Positions 10,424 to 19,247 of a DNA stretch of 64,000 nucleotides are shown here, piece by piece. Below the pieces are notes generated by a model, which saw nothing but the letters and a program-made list of their open reading frames with translations, had not been told where the DNA came from and did no database searches. Position 1 is the first letter of the stretch. Each line of letters begins with the position of its first letter. The translations under genes were made by a program, and so were the position numbers. Source of the DNA: Thiobacillus sp. (GTDB lineage Bacteria > Pseudomonadota > Gammaproteobacteria > Burkholderiales > Thiobacillaceae); NCBI GenBank assembly GCA_024709425.1, contig JANJWS010000032.1, forward strand, positions 1 through 64,000, given 5' to 3'.

Positions 10424-11073
10424 CATCCGACAACAACGATTTCTATGCGGCCCTGATCCACGAACTGAAGAACGATCTGGGGTTGTTGTCCATGACCCTC
10501 GACGCCATTCCCGCGTCGGGTGAGCCCGCGCGTGACGCAGCGGTCGATGCCGCACGCCTGCAGTGCCAAGGCGTCACCGAGCGACTGCAGCAGGCGCTCC
10601 TCATTTACAAGTTCAACCACGGTGGCTTCCATCCGGTGATCGACGCCTACTCGCCGCACGACCTCATTGCAGAGATCGGCAGGCGGGCCGAAACCCTGTC
10701 GCACGGCCGTATTCGCATCCAGACCAATGTGGATGGCGCGGTGCCACCCATCTGGTTTTTCGACCGCGATCTTGTCGAAATGGCGCTCATCAACGCCATC
10801 CACAACTCGCTCGTCTACGCCCGCGCCGCCATTAAGATCCAGGCCAGGGTACAGGATGGCTGCCTGACGTTCAGCGTGCGTGACGATTCCGAAGGCTACC
10901 CCGCGCACATCCTCGCCAGCCTCGCCGACGGTACGCCATACCGCGCACGCGGCACCGGCCTCGGACTGCAGTTCGCCCGCCTCATCGCCCAGGCGCATGA
11001 CAACCGCGGCCGTGCTGGCCAGCTTTACCTGTGCAACGACGCGGGTGCCGTATTCACCCTGGCGCTGCCGTGA
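10420..11073 (+). CDS. Small soluble histidine kinase
   Basis: 217 residues, essentially a bare kinase. The H-box is FYAALIHELKNDLGLL (H14 candidate phosphohistidine), the N-box is NAIHNSLVYA, the G1-like segment is VRDDSEGYP and the G2-like segment is GTGLGLQFARLI. No sensor, PAS or membrane segment is seen, so input must come from a partner, plausibly the receiver-TPR protein it overlaps. Spacing to the PilZ gene is 42 bases. Confidence 0.82.
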   Translation: MTSDNNDFYAALIHELKNDLGLLSMTLDAIPASGEPARDAAVDAARLQCQGVTERLQQALLIYKFNHGGFHPVIDAYSPHDLIAEIGRRAETLSHGRIRIQTNVDGAVPPIWFFDRDLVEMALINAIHNSLVYARAAIKIQARVQDGCLTFSVRDDSEGYPAHILASLADGTPYRARGTGLGLQFARLIAQAHDNRGRAGQLYLCNDAGAVFTLALP

Positions 11074-11115
11074 CGTCCGGTATGATCCGCGTGTTTCTCG
11101 ATTCCCGACAGTGTC

Positions 11116-11787
11116 ATGTCTGAAGACGGCGCGCCCATTCCCTTCGAAGATCTCGCCCTGCAGCCAGGTGAGATGCTGCAGGTTCACTCGGCATTGGAAG
11201 TCGTTGGCGATTTCCTGCCGGTTGGACTGCTCGGCTATCTGAAGAACCAGACCCTCATCGTCACCAATCCCATCGCCGACGGCAGGGTCGTTTCTGTCAA
11301 AGAGGGCACGCCCTACAACGTCAAGGGATTTTCCGGTACCCGGCATTTCGTCTTCAAATCCAAGGTTCTCAAGGCGTATGCGCAGCCCTACCCGCACATG
11401 CATCTGGAATATCCCAGGCTGGTCAATACGACCCGCATCCGCGCCACCCTGCGCTCCGTCGTCAACTGCCCCGCTACCCTGTACAACCCGATCAGCCGCA
11501 AGGAAACCGCCGTCGTCCTGCGCGACCTCAGCGTGGGTGGCGGATTGCTGGTGCTGCCCGAAGCCATCGGCCGGAAAGACGCCCGATACACCCTGAGCTT
11601 CATGGTGCGGATCGCCGATGACCTGGAGGAAGAAGTACGCACCGAAGTGATCGTGCGCGCGCTCGACACCCAGGTGTCCCGTGACGTCACCACGCATACC
11701 ATGGGCGTGCAGTTCGTGGAGTTGGACCGGGCCGCCCGCCTGCTGGTGACGACGCTGGTCTATCGCCAGCGCCTGCGTAAGGATTGA
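11116..11787 (+). CDS. PilZ-domain protein, YcgR-like
   Basis: 223 residues. The N-terminal half (about 1-100) resembles the YcgR N-terminal (PilZN/flagellar-brake) domain. The C-terminal half is a PilZ domain with arginines in TRIRATLRSVV and the DLSVGGG motif, i.e. the (D/N)xSxxG signature for cyclic-di-GMP. The usual tandem-arginine motif is loose here. It is probably a cyclic-di-GMP effector; several GGDEF/EAL proteins are encoded in the same window. It follows the histidine kinase on the same strand. Confidence 0.8.
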   Translation: MSEDGAPIPFEDLALQPGEMLQVHSALEVVGDFLPVGLLGYLKNQTLIVTNPIADGRVVSVKEGTPYNVKGFSGTRHFVFKSKVLKAYAQPYPHMHLEYPRLVNTTRIRATLRSVVNCPATLYNPISRKETAVVLRDLSVGGGLLVLPEAIGRKDARYTLSFMVRIADDLEEEVRTEVIVRALDTQVSRDVTTHTMGVQFVELDRAARLLVTTLVYRQRLRKD

Positions 11788-11871
11788 TCGGGTGACCTGG
11801 CGGCGGATGGTTTCGAGCGCTTGGCGATCGAGACATCGCGCTTGCCGTGGTCGCCGCATCAAGGACCCGCA

Positions 11872-13557
11872 ATGATCGAGCTTTCCAGAAGCCGCCCGGC
11901 CAATGGTCTGGCGGTTGTTGCGATGCTTGGCATGCTGGGGGCCCTGCTGCTGGTAGGGCAGGCCGTCACGCGCATGGCTGGAACAGCCGGCCCCAGCGTG
12001 CTGGCCAGCTCGGACGAGGCGGTTTATTTCGTGGCGGGAGACGCGTTGCATGTGGCGGACACCGCCGGCCGCCTGCAGGAGGTAATCCCCCTCGCAGCCC
12101 TGGGGCTCGGACGCACCGTGTCGCATATCGCGGCAATGGAAGAATTCTTGCTGGTGGCGGATGGTGGCACCGGGATCGTGAAACGTTGCGACCTGGTGCG
12201 GCGTACCTGCACGAAATTGACGGCCTTGCCCGGCGCCCGTCGTGGCGAGGCGCTGGCCCTGGCGCCTGCGCCGGAAGCGGGTCGCCTATATGTGGCGGAT
12301 ACCGCGAACCATGCGTTGCACGCCTACGGTCTCGATGGCAGACGCCTTTATCGCCTCGATATCGAGGGCGGCCTGAAATATCCGAATGAAGTGCTTTGGC
12401 TGGGCCGCGATCAACTGTTGGTGGTGGACACCAATCATCATCGCATCCTGATTGTGCAGGATGAGGGCACCGGCCGGACGCGGTTGCTGCAGGAAATGGC
12501 CGCAAAGAACAGTCTTGGGCGTGGCAATACCTGGCCCACCGCCGCCGCGCGTGACAGCACGGGGCGGACGTGGGTCATCAACAGCGATGGGCGCCTCAGG
12601 AACGGCGAGGTCATCGCTTATGACGCGGCAGGCGCGGCCCGGCGTCGGGTCGAACTCGGCGAGAATGCCGATCCCATCGCCCTTGCCACGCTGGATGGCG
12701 GGGTGCTGCTCGCGGATCTCGAGAATGATCGCTTGCAGCGGATCGATGTCGACAGCGGGCGTGTCGAGGTCTTCGGCGATGCGGCATTGCAGGGTGCCCT
12801 GAACGACCTGGGTGCGCGGCGCGCTACCGGGCAGCAGGCTCAGTACCTGAGTATCGGTCTGATGGTGGTGTTTGGCCTTATCGGCGCCGTGGCTGGCTAT
12901 CTCGACTGGAAGGCACGCCGCGAGTATTCCGCCGTCCGGCCTCCCGGTGTGGCAATCCGGCAGGGCGCCTTTCAGGACCCCGCGGCGGTATGCGAGGCTT
13001 CGGCACGCTTTTCGCTGCGACCGGACGCGCACGGCATCGTATGGTTGCACGCCACAAGCAAGCATCTACGGGCCCTGTACGCTATCACGCTGCTGGTGGC
13101 GCTGTCCTTCATCTTGATGGTGGCAACGCTGGTTCAATCGTTCAGCCCTTTGCCGCTGAAACTCATTGCAGGGTTGGCAGCCATGGGACTCCTTGTGTTG
13201 GGCCTCAATGCCTGGATTGTTCTGGGCATGAAACGCCTTCGCATCGGAACGGACGGCAAGACGCTGCACGTGGTGGACATGTTCGGCCGACGAGCGCGTG
13301 GCCTGCCGGAAACCTTCGTCCATACTGGCCGCCACCTGTTGCTTGGCCGCGTTGCTGTACCCGTGCCCAACCCGCGTGGGTCGATGTTCGACAAGGAAGC
13401 TTTTGCCGCCCTCATCGACCCCTTGCTGGAACGAACGCCGCGGAGCAATGAAATGACCGTGCTGTGGCGGCGTTTGCGCACGGGTGATCCGCTTGCGTGG
13501 CTTTCGGTCGCCGCCGTGATCGCGCTCCTTGGCCTGCAGATATGGTTCGATCCGTAG
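11872..13557 (+). CDS. Membrane protein with NHL/beta-propeller-like domain
   Basis: 561 residues from ATG 11872. The frame is open upstream to 11821, but the peptide there is not protein-like. An N-terminal hydrophobic segment (about 10-33) is followed by an exported-looking repeat region with NHL-type strands (RLYVADTANHALHAYGLDGRRLYRLD, LLVVDTNHHRILIV, GVLLADLENDRLQRIDV). Further membrane segments occur at about 325-345, 405-430, 435-455 and at the C-terminus. There are no catalytic motifs that I recognise. Its position after the PilZ gene may be meaningful, but function is unknown. Confidence 0.7.
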   Translation: MIELSRSRPANGLAVVAMLGMLGALLLVGQAVTRMAGTAGPSVLASSDEAVYFVAGDALHVADTAGRLQEVIPLAALGLGRTVSHIAAMEEFLLVADGGTGIVKRCDLVRRTCTKLTALPGARRGEALALAPAPEAGRLYVADTANHALHAYGLDGRRLYRLDIEGGLKYPNEVLWLGRDQLLVVDTNHHRILIVQDEGTGRTRLLQEMAAKNSLGRGNTWPTAAARDSTGRTWVINSDGRLRNGEVIAYDAAGAARRRVELGENADPIALATLDGGVLLADLENDRLQRIDVDSGRVEVFGDAALQGALNDLGARRATGQQAQYLSIGLMVVFGLIGAVAGYLDWKARREYSAVRPPGVAIRQGAFQDPAAVCEASARFSLRPDAHGIVWLHATSKHLRALYAITLLVALSFILMVATLVQSFSPLPLKLIAGLAAMGLLVLGLNAWIVLGMKRLRIGTDGKTLHVVDMFGRRARGLPETFVHTGRHLLLGRVAVPVPNPRGSMFDKEAFAALIDPLLERTPRSNEMTVLWRRLRTGDPLAWLSVAAVIALLGLQIWFDP

Positions 13558-13590
13558 TGTAGGCGTGGCTGAGGCTTGCCGGGCGCAGCC

Positions 13591-13935
13591 TCATTCCTCC
13601 AGCAGCGTCACCGTCGCCGCGCCCGTTTCTGCGTCGATATCAAATTCCACTACGCAATACTCGGTCTGTTCGTCGATCGGCGTCGGGTCATCCGCGCAAC
13701 TGCACCCTGCGATGATGCCTGTGTAGAAAATCCCCGTTTTCACCCGCAGTCGTCCGCCCTCGGCGTGGGTCGCGAGCGGCACGGCGCGGAAGGGGGTCGC
13801 CGTAACGTGGCTGCTGCGCGAGAGCCCCGCCTGCAGCGGCAGCAGGGTCGGGTCGAGACTTTCGATCTCGCGTTTGAGGACGTCCCGGAAGGTCGGGGTG
13901 TCCCAGGCTTGGAGCGTGTCGTGCAGGCGAATCAA
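13591..13935 (-). CDS. Conserved-looking small protein, function unknown
   Basis: 114 residues if the TTG at 13935 is the start. That codon overlaps the stop of the upstream macro-domain gene (ATTGA), which implies coupled translation. Longer frames upstream only mirror the macro gene. Composition is balanced and soluble, with a cysteine-containing segment (IAGCSCADD) and an acidic C-terminus. I do not recognise the family. The coupling suggests a role with the macro-domain enzyme. Confidence 0.6.
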   Translation of the reverse strand: MIRLHDTLQAWDTPTFRDVLKREIESLDPTLLPLQAGLSRSSHVTATPFRAVPLATHAEGGRLRVKTGIFYTGIIAGCSCADDPTPIDEQTEYCVVEFDIDAETGAATVTLLEE

Positions 13936-14459
13936 TGGCGTCTCCCGATGTCGGTTTGCAGCCGTGCGCCGTAGACCGCGAGCGCATTTGCGCCATGGCA
14001 GCAGAACACCACCTCCTCGATGGCGGGCAAGGCCGCCACGGTTTCGCGTACGGTGTCCACCGCGATGCGTGCGGCCGCCTCGAACGGGTAGCCGTAGGCC
14101 CCCGTGCTGATCGCGGGAAAGGCGACACGCGTCGCGCCGGCGGCGGCTGTCACCTCCAGGCTGCGCCGGTAGCACGAGGCGAGCAGTTCCGCTTCGCCGT
14201 GACCGCCGCCGTGCCACACCGGGCCGACGGTATGGATCACCCAGCGTGCCGGCAGGCGATACCCGCGCGTCAGCCGGGCATCCCCCGTGCGGCAGCCTCC
14301 CAGCGTGCGGCACTCGGACAGCAGTTCCGGCCCCGCCGCGCGGTGTATGGCGCCGTCGACGCCACCGCCACCGAGCAGCGAGCTGTTCGCCGCGTTGACG
14401 ATGGCGTCGACGGCGAGGGTGGTGATGTCGGCCTGGAGGGCACGCAGCAGGGCGCTCAT
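13932..14459 (-). CDS. Macro-domain protein (ADP-ribose hydrolase-like)
   Basis: 175 residues from ATG 14459. Family motifs: [20 protein letters not shown] with the conserved asparagines, [23 protein letters not shown] and [13 protein letters not shown]. This matches the YmdB/O-acetyl-ADP-ribose deacetylase class, which removes ADP-ribose adducts or hydrolyses O-acetyl-ADP-ribose. It is transcribed divergently from tRNA-Val and is followed, with stop/start overlap, by an unknown 114-residue gene. Confidence 0.88.
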   Translation of the reverse strand: MSALLRALQADITTLAVDAIVNAANSSLLGGGGVDGAIHRAAGPELLSECRTLGGCRTGDARLTRGYRLPARWVIHTVGPVWHGGGHGEAELLASCYRRSLEVTAAAGATRVAFPAISTGAYGYPFEAAARIAVDTVRETVAALPAIEEVVFCCHGANALAVYGARLQTDIGRRH

Positions 14460-14515
14460 GCTGGAAATTCTATGCCATCGGATCGAGCCGGGGGCGCGAA
14501 AAATTTCCGCCACAG

Positions 14516-14545
14516 TCGACAGCAGCGTGTCCTTTCGGTTATGAT
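14516..14545 (+). promoter_or_regulatory. Candidate promoter for tRNA-Val
   Basis: TCGACA (14516-14521), an 18-base spacer and TATGAT (14540-14545), ending 12 bases before the tRNA. Confidence 0.55.
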
Positions 14546-14557
14546 GCGCCCCGCATT

Positions 14558-14634
14558 AGGCGCGTAGCTCAGCTGGTTAGAGCACCACCTTGACATGGTG
14601 GGGGTCGTTGGTTCGAGTCCAATCGCGCCTACCA
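14558..14634 (+). tRNA. tRNA-Val (anticodon GAC)
   Basis: 77 bases including an encoded CCA. Acceptor arms AGGCGCG and CGCGCCT pair fully. The anticodon stem CCACC/GGTGG encloses the loop TTGACAT, giving anticodon GAC. The T-arm GTTCGAGTC is present. Confidence 0.96.
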
Positions 14635-14697
14635 ATATTCGAGGGGCCGGGATGGCCCGGTTTCAAGAGGGGCCGAACGGCCCACGGAGGTTGCGAA

Positions 14698-14733
14698 ATG
14701 TCACCGCGAACTAGCAGGGTCGTCACTGGATAA
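14698..14733 (+). other. Putative leader peptide ORF upstream of thrS
   Basis: Eleven-codon ORF (MSPRTSRVVTG) with a strong Shine-Dalgarno GGAGG at 14686-14690, seven bases from the ATG. It is preceded by two small hairpins (about 14643-14658 and 14669-14683) and followed by an intrinsic-terminator hairpin just before thrS. The layout resembles a transcription attenuator. The threonine content (two codons) is not striking, so this is tentative. Confidence 0.35.
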
Positions 14734-14774
14734 TCCCGGCGCTTCGCTGTACGTTTCTGCATCCCCTGTAATCC

Positions 14775-14806
14775 AAAAGCGCGGCCGGTCCGCGCTTTTT
14801 TGTTTT
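14775..14806 (+). terminator. Intrinsic terminator-like hairpin in the thrS leader
   Basis: AAGCGCGG, short loop, CCGCGCTT, followed by a run of T. It could end tRNA-Val transcripts, or act as an attenuator because thrS begins 14 bases later. Confidence 0.7.
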
Positions 14807-14819
14807 GGAGTTTCCCGAC

Positions 14820-16733
14820 ATGGTCAACGTCACGCTTCCTGACGGTTCGGTTCGCCAGTTCGATGCCCCGGTGACGGTCGCGCAGGTCGCCGCCTCCATC
14901 GGCGCAGGGCTGGCCAAGGCGGCGCTTGCCGGCAAGGTCGACGGCCGGCTGGTCGACACCAGCCACCTCATCGACCGCGACGCGGCGCTCGCCATCGTCA
15001 CCGCGAAAGACGCCGAGGCGCTCGACCTTATCCGCCACGACGCCGCGCACGTCATGGCGCAGGCAGTGCAGGAGCTTTATCCCGGCACCCAGGTTACCAT
15101 CGGGCCCGCCATCGAGGACGGCTTCTACTACGATTTTGCGCGCGAAGAACCGTTTACTCCGGACGACCTCGCCGCCATCGAAAAGCGCATGGACGAGATC
15201 GTCAAGCGCGACCTGCCCATCGTGCGCGAGGTCTGGTCGCGCGAGGACGCCATGAAGGTTTTCGCCGAGCTAGGCGAAACCTACAAGGTGCAAATCATCG
15301 ACGAGGTGATCCCCAAGGGCGAGGAGCTTTCCATGTACCGCCAGGGCGAGTGGTTCGACGTCTGCCGCGGTCCGCACCTGCCGTCCACCGGCAAGCTGCC
15401 GCGCGCGTTCAAGCTGATGAAGCTCGCCGGCGCCTACTGGCGTGGCGATTCGCGGAATCCCATGCTGCAGCGCATCTACGGCACGGCGTGGACGAAGAAG
15501 GAAGACCTCGACGCCTACCTGCATCGCCTGGAAGAGGCGGAGAAACGCGACCACCGCAAGCTCGCCAAGCTGCTCGACCTCTTCCACATGCAGGACGAGG
15601 CGCCGGGCATGGCGTTCTGGCACCCCAAGGGCTGGATCGTGTGGCAGCAGATCGAACAGTACATGCGGCAGAAGTTCATCGAGCACGGCTACCAGGAAGT
15701 GCGCACGCCCGCGGTGATGGATCGCAGCCTGTGGGAGAAGTCTGGCCACTGGGAGAACTACCGCGACAACATGTTCACCACCGCATCGGAAAACCGCGAC
15801 TACGCGGTGAAGCCGATGAACTGCCCCGGCCACGTGCAGATCTTCAACTCGGGCCTGCATTCCTACCGCGAACTGCCGTTGCGTCTCGCCGAATTCGGCT
15901 CCTGTCACAGAAACGAGCCGTCCGGCGCGCTGCACGGCATCATGCGCGTGCGCGGCTTCACCCAGGACGACGCGCACATCTTCTGCACCGAGGCGCAGGT
16001 CGAGCAGGAAGTGGCCGACTTCATCGTCATGCTGCAGAAGGTTTATGCCGACTTCGGCTTCGACGACGTGCTGGTCAAGCTGTCCACCCGGCCCGAGAAG
16101 CGTGTCGGCTCCGACGAGAGTTGGGACCGCGCCGAAGCCGCGCTGGCGGCGGCGCTCGAACGCAACCACCTCGCCTTCGACCTGCAGCCGGGGGAGGGCG
16201 CGTTCTACGGCCCGAAGATCGAGTTCACCCTCAAGGACACGCTGGGCCGCCTGTGGCAGTGCGGCACCATCCAGCTCGACTTCAACCTGCCGGTGCGTCT
16301 CGGTGCCGAATACGTCGACGAGGACAACAGCCGCAAGTCGCCGGTGATGTTGCATCGCGCCATTCTCGGCTCGATGGAGCGTTTCATCGGCATCCTCATC
16401 GAGCACCACGCCGGCAACTTCCCGTTGTGGCTCGCGCCGGTGCAGGTCATGGTCATGAACATCAGCGAGCGCCAGGCCGGCTACGCTGGGGAAATCGCCC
16501 AGACCCTGCGCCAGGCGGGGCTGCGCGCCGCAACGGACTTGAGTAATAACAAGATTACTTATAAAATACGCGAACATAGCTTGCAGAAGCTGCCTTATCT
16601 GGTGGTCGTCGGCGACAAGGAAATGGAGGCCCGTGCGGTCGCCGTCCGTGCTCGCGGCAATCAGGACCTGGGGCAGCTCGGTTTGGATGACTTTATTGCG
16701 CGCCTGAAAGCGGAAACGCTGGCGCGTAAATAG
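14820..16733 (+). CDS. thrS: Threonyl-tRNA synthetase
   Basis: 637 residues. ATG 14820 has GGAG nine bases upstream; an in-frame TTG at 14805 falls inside that region and is rejected. Domains in order: TGS (about 1-63), the second additional/editing domain with [11 protein letters not shown], the class II catalytic core (motif 2 region [22 protein letters not shown] and a motif 3-like [17 protein letters not shown]) and the anticodon-binding domain. The zinc-site cysteine is in KPMNCPGH. It is the first gene of the thrS-infC-rpmI-rplT-pheST-ihfA block. Confidence 0.97.
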   Translation: MVNVTLPDGSVRQFDAPVTVAQVAASIGAGLAKAALAGKVDGRLVDTSHLIDRDAALAIVTAKDAEALDLIRHDAAHVMAQAVQELYPGTQVTIGPAIEDGFYYDFAREEPFTPDDLAAIEKRMDEIVKRDLPIVREVWSREDAMKVFAELGETYKVQIIDEVIPKGEELSMYRQGEWFDVCRGPHLPSTGKLPRAFKLMKLAGAYWRGDSRNPMLQRIYGTAWTKKEDLDAYLHRLEEAEKRDHRKLAKLLDLFHMQDEAPGMAFWHPKGWIVWQQIEQYMRQKFIEHGYQEVRTPAVMDRSLWEKSGHWENYRDNMFTTASENRDYAVKPMNCPGHVQIFNSGLHSYRELPLRLAEFGSCHRNEPSGALHGIMRVRGFTQDDAHIFCTEAQVEQEVADFIVMLQKVYADFGFDDVLVKLSTRPEKRVGSDESWDRAEAALAAALERNHLAFDLQPGEGAFYGPKIEFTLKDTLGRLWQCGTIQLDFNLPVRLGAEYVDEDNSRKSPVMLHRAILGSMERFIGILIEHHAGNFPLWLAPVQVMVMNISERQAGYAGEIAQTLRQAGLRAATDLSNNKITYKIREHSLQKLPYLVVVGDKEMEARAVAVRARGNQDLGQLGLDDFIARLKAETLARK

Positions 16734-16737
16734 ATGC

Positions 16738-16787
16738 GGTCAAACAAGGCGTAGGGGCTTCGTCCCGCGCCTTATTTTTGTTTGACC
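16738..16787 (+). promoter_or_regulatory. Long hairpin between thrS and infC
   Basis: The ten-base arms GGTCAAACAA (16738-16747) and TTGTTTGACC (16778-16787) pair perfectly and enclose a second stem GGCG/CGCC. A smaller perfect hairpin, CGACGC-AAG-GCGTCG, follows at 16797-16811. Possible roles are transcript end, processing site or infC leader control; which one is not decidable here. Confidence 0.5.
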
Positions 16788-16834
16788 TGTTTGCCTCGAC
16801 GCAAGGCGTCGGGCTTTGATTTGGAGAACGGCTC

Positions 16835-17356
<522 letters not shown>

Positions 17357-17369
17357 GGTTCACGAGACC

Positions 17370-17401
17370 GGCGTTTCTCGGACCCTCGGGTCAAAAACGC
17401 C
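17370..17401 (+). promoter_or_regulatory. Hairpin in the rpmI leader
   Basis: Outer stem GGCGTTT (17370-17376) with AAACGCC (17395-17401), inner stem GACC/GGGTC. It lies in the 123-base gap between infC and rpmI, where ribosomal protein L20 autoregulates in other bacteria. Similarity to a known L20 leader was not established. Confidence 0.4.
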
Positions 17402-17479
17402 ACCATACGTGCAGTCGGGTAGTTGAAGCATTCCGCGTCGCGGGGTCACCTGGCCGCATGAGATAAAGAAGGAAATATC

Positions 17480-17677
17480 ATGCCCAAGATGAAGAGCAAG
17501 AGCGGCGCCGCCAAGCGGTTCCGTGCGCTGGGCGGCGGCGGTTTCAAGCGCTCGCACGCATTCATGCGCCACATTCTCACCAAGAAGAGCACCAAGCGTA
17601 AGCGTCAGCTGCGCGGGATGGAAACCGTCAACGCCAGCAACCACAAGGCGGTTGCGCGCATGTTGCCCTACGCATAA
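17480..17677 (+). CDS. rpmI: 50S ribosomal protein L35
   Basis: 65 residues, highly basic. [28 protein letters not shown] and [16 protein letters not shown] are typical of L35. AAGGA lies six bases before the ATG. rplT follows after 12 bases. Confidence 0.97.
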   Translation: MPKMKSKSGAAKRFRALGGGGFKRSHAFMRHILTKKSTKRKRQLRGMETVNASNHKAVARMLPYA

Positions 17678-17689
17678 AGGAGAGAAAGC

Positions 17690-18049
17690 ATGCCACGCGT
17701 CAAACGGGGCGTAACTGCCCGCGCCAGCCACAAGAAAATCCTCGACGCCGCCAAGGGCTATCGGGGTCGTCGCAAGAACGTCTTCCGCATCGCCAACGAA
17801 GCGGTGATGAAGGCGGGGCAATATGCCTACCGCGACCGTCGTCAACGCAAGCGCCAGTTCCGCGCGCTGTGGATCGCCCGCATCAACGCGGCGGCCCGCC
17901 AGCACGGCCTGACCTACAGCGTGTTCATGAATGGTCTCGCCCGCGCCGAGATCGGCGTCGACCGCAAGGTGCTGTCCGACATCGCGATTTTCGACAAGGA
18001 CGCTTTCGCCAAGATCGTCGATCAGGTCAAGGCCAAGCTCGCTGCGTAA
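17690..18049 (+). CDS. rplT: 50S ribosomal protein L20
   Basis: 119 residues. [27 protein letters not shown] and [22 protein letters not shown] are characteristic. It binds 23S rRNA during 50S assembly and in other bacteria represses the rpmI-rplT message. An intrinsic terminator follows at once. Confidence 0.97.
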   Translation: MPRVKRGVTARASHKKILDAAKGYRGRRKNVFRIANEAVMKAGQYAYRDRRQRKRQFRALWIARINAAARQHGLTYSVFMNGLARAEIGVDRKVLSDIAIFDKDAFAKIVDQVKAKLAA

Positions 18050-18069
18050 GCGGCACCGAAGCAACAAGA

Positions 18070-18092
18070 AAAGGCCGCAAGGCCTTTTTTTG
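18070..18092 (+). terminator. Intrinsic terminator after rplT
   Basis: AAGGCC, loop GCA, AGGCCT followed by seven T. It separates infC-rpmI-rplT from pheST. Confidence 0.8.
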
Positions 18093-18117
18093 TTGGCGGG
18101 GTTTGAAAACCAGTTTG

Positions 18118-18186
18118 TCCGCGAAGGACGCGAAGTTCACGAAGAAAAGATCATCCAACTTCGCGTTCCTTCGCGTTCTTCGCGGA
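18118..18186. repeat. Imperfect inverted repeat of GCGAAG units before pheS
   Basis: The left arm (18118-18135, TCCGCGAAGGACGCGAAG) and right arm (18159-18186, iterated CTTCGCG ending TTCTTCGCGGA) are near reverse complements. It occupies much of the rplT-pheS gap. Confidence 0.6.
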
Positions 18187-18202
18187 TGAATTCCAGATCT
18201 AG

Positions 18203-19231
<1,029 letters not shown>

Positions 19232-19247
19232 TTGGAGCGCATTTTTA

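Noticed and set aside
14635-14820. T-box riboswitch upstream of thrS
   Set aside because: I could not find a specifier loop or a convincing T-box sequence; only hairpins, a small ORF and a terminator are supported.
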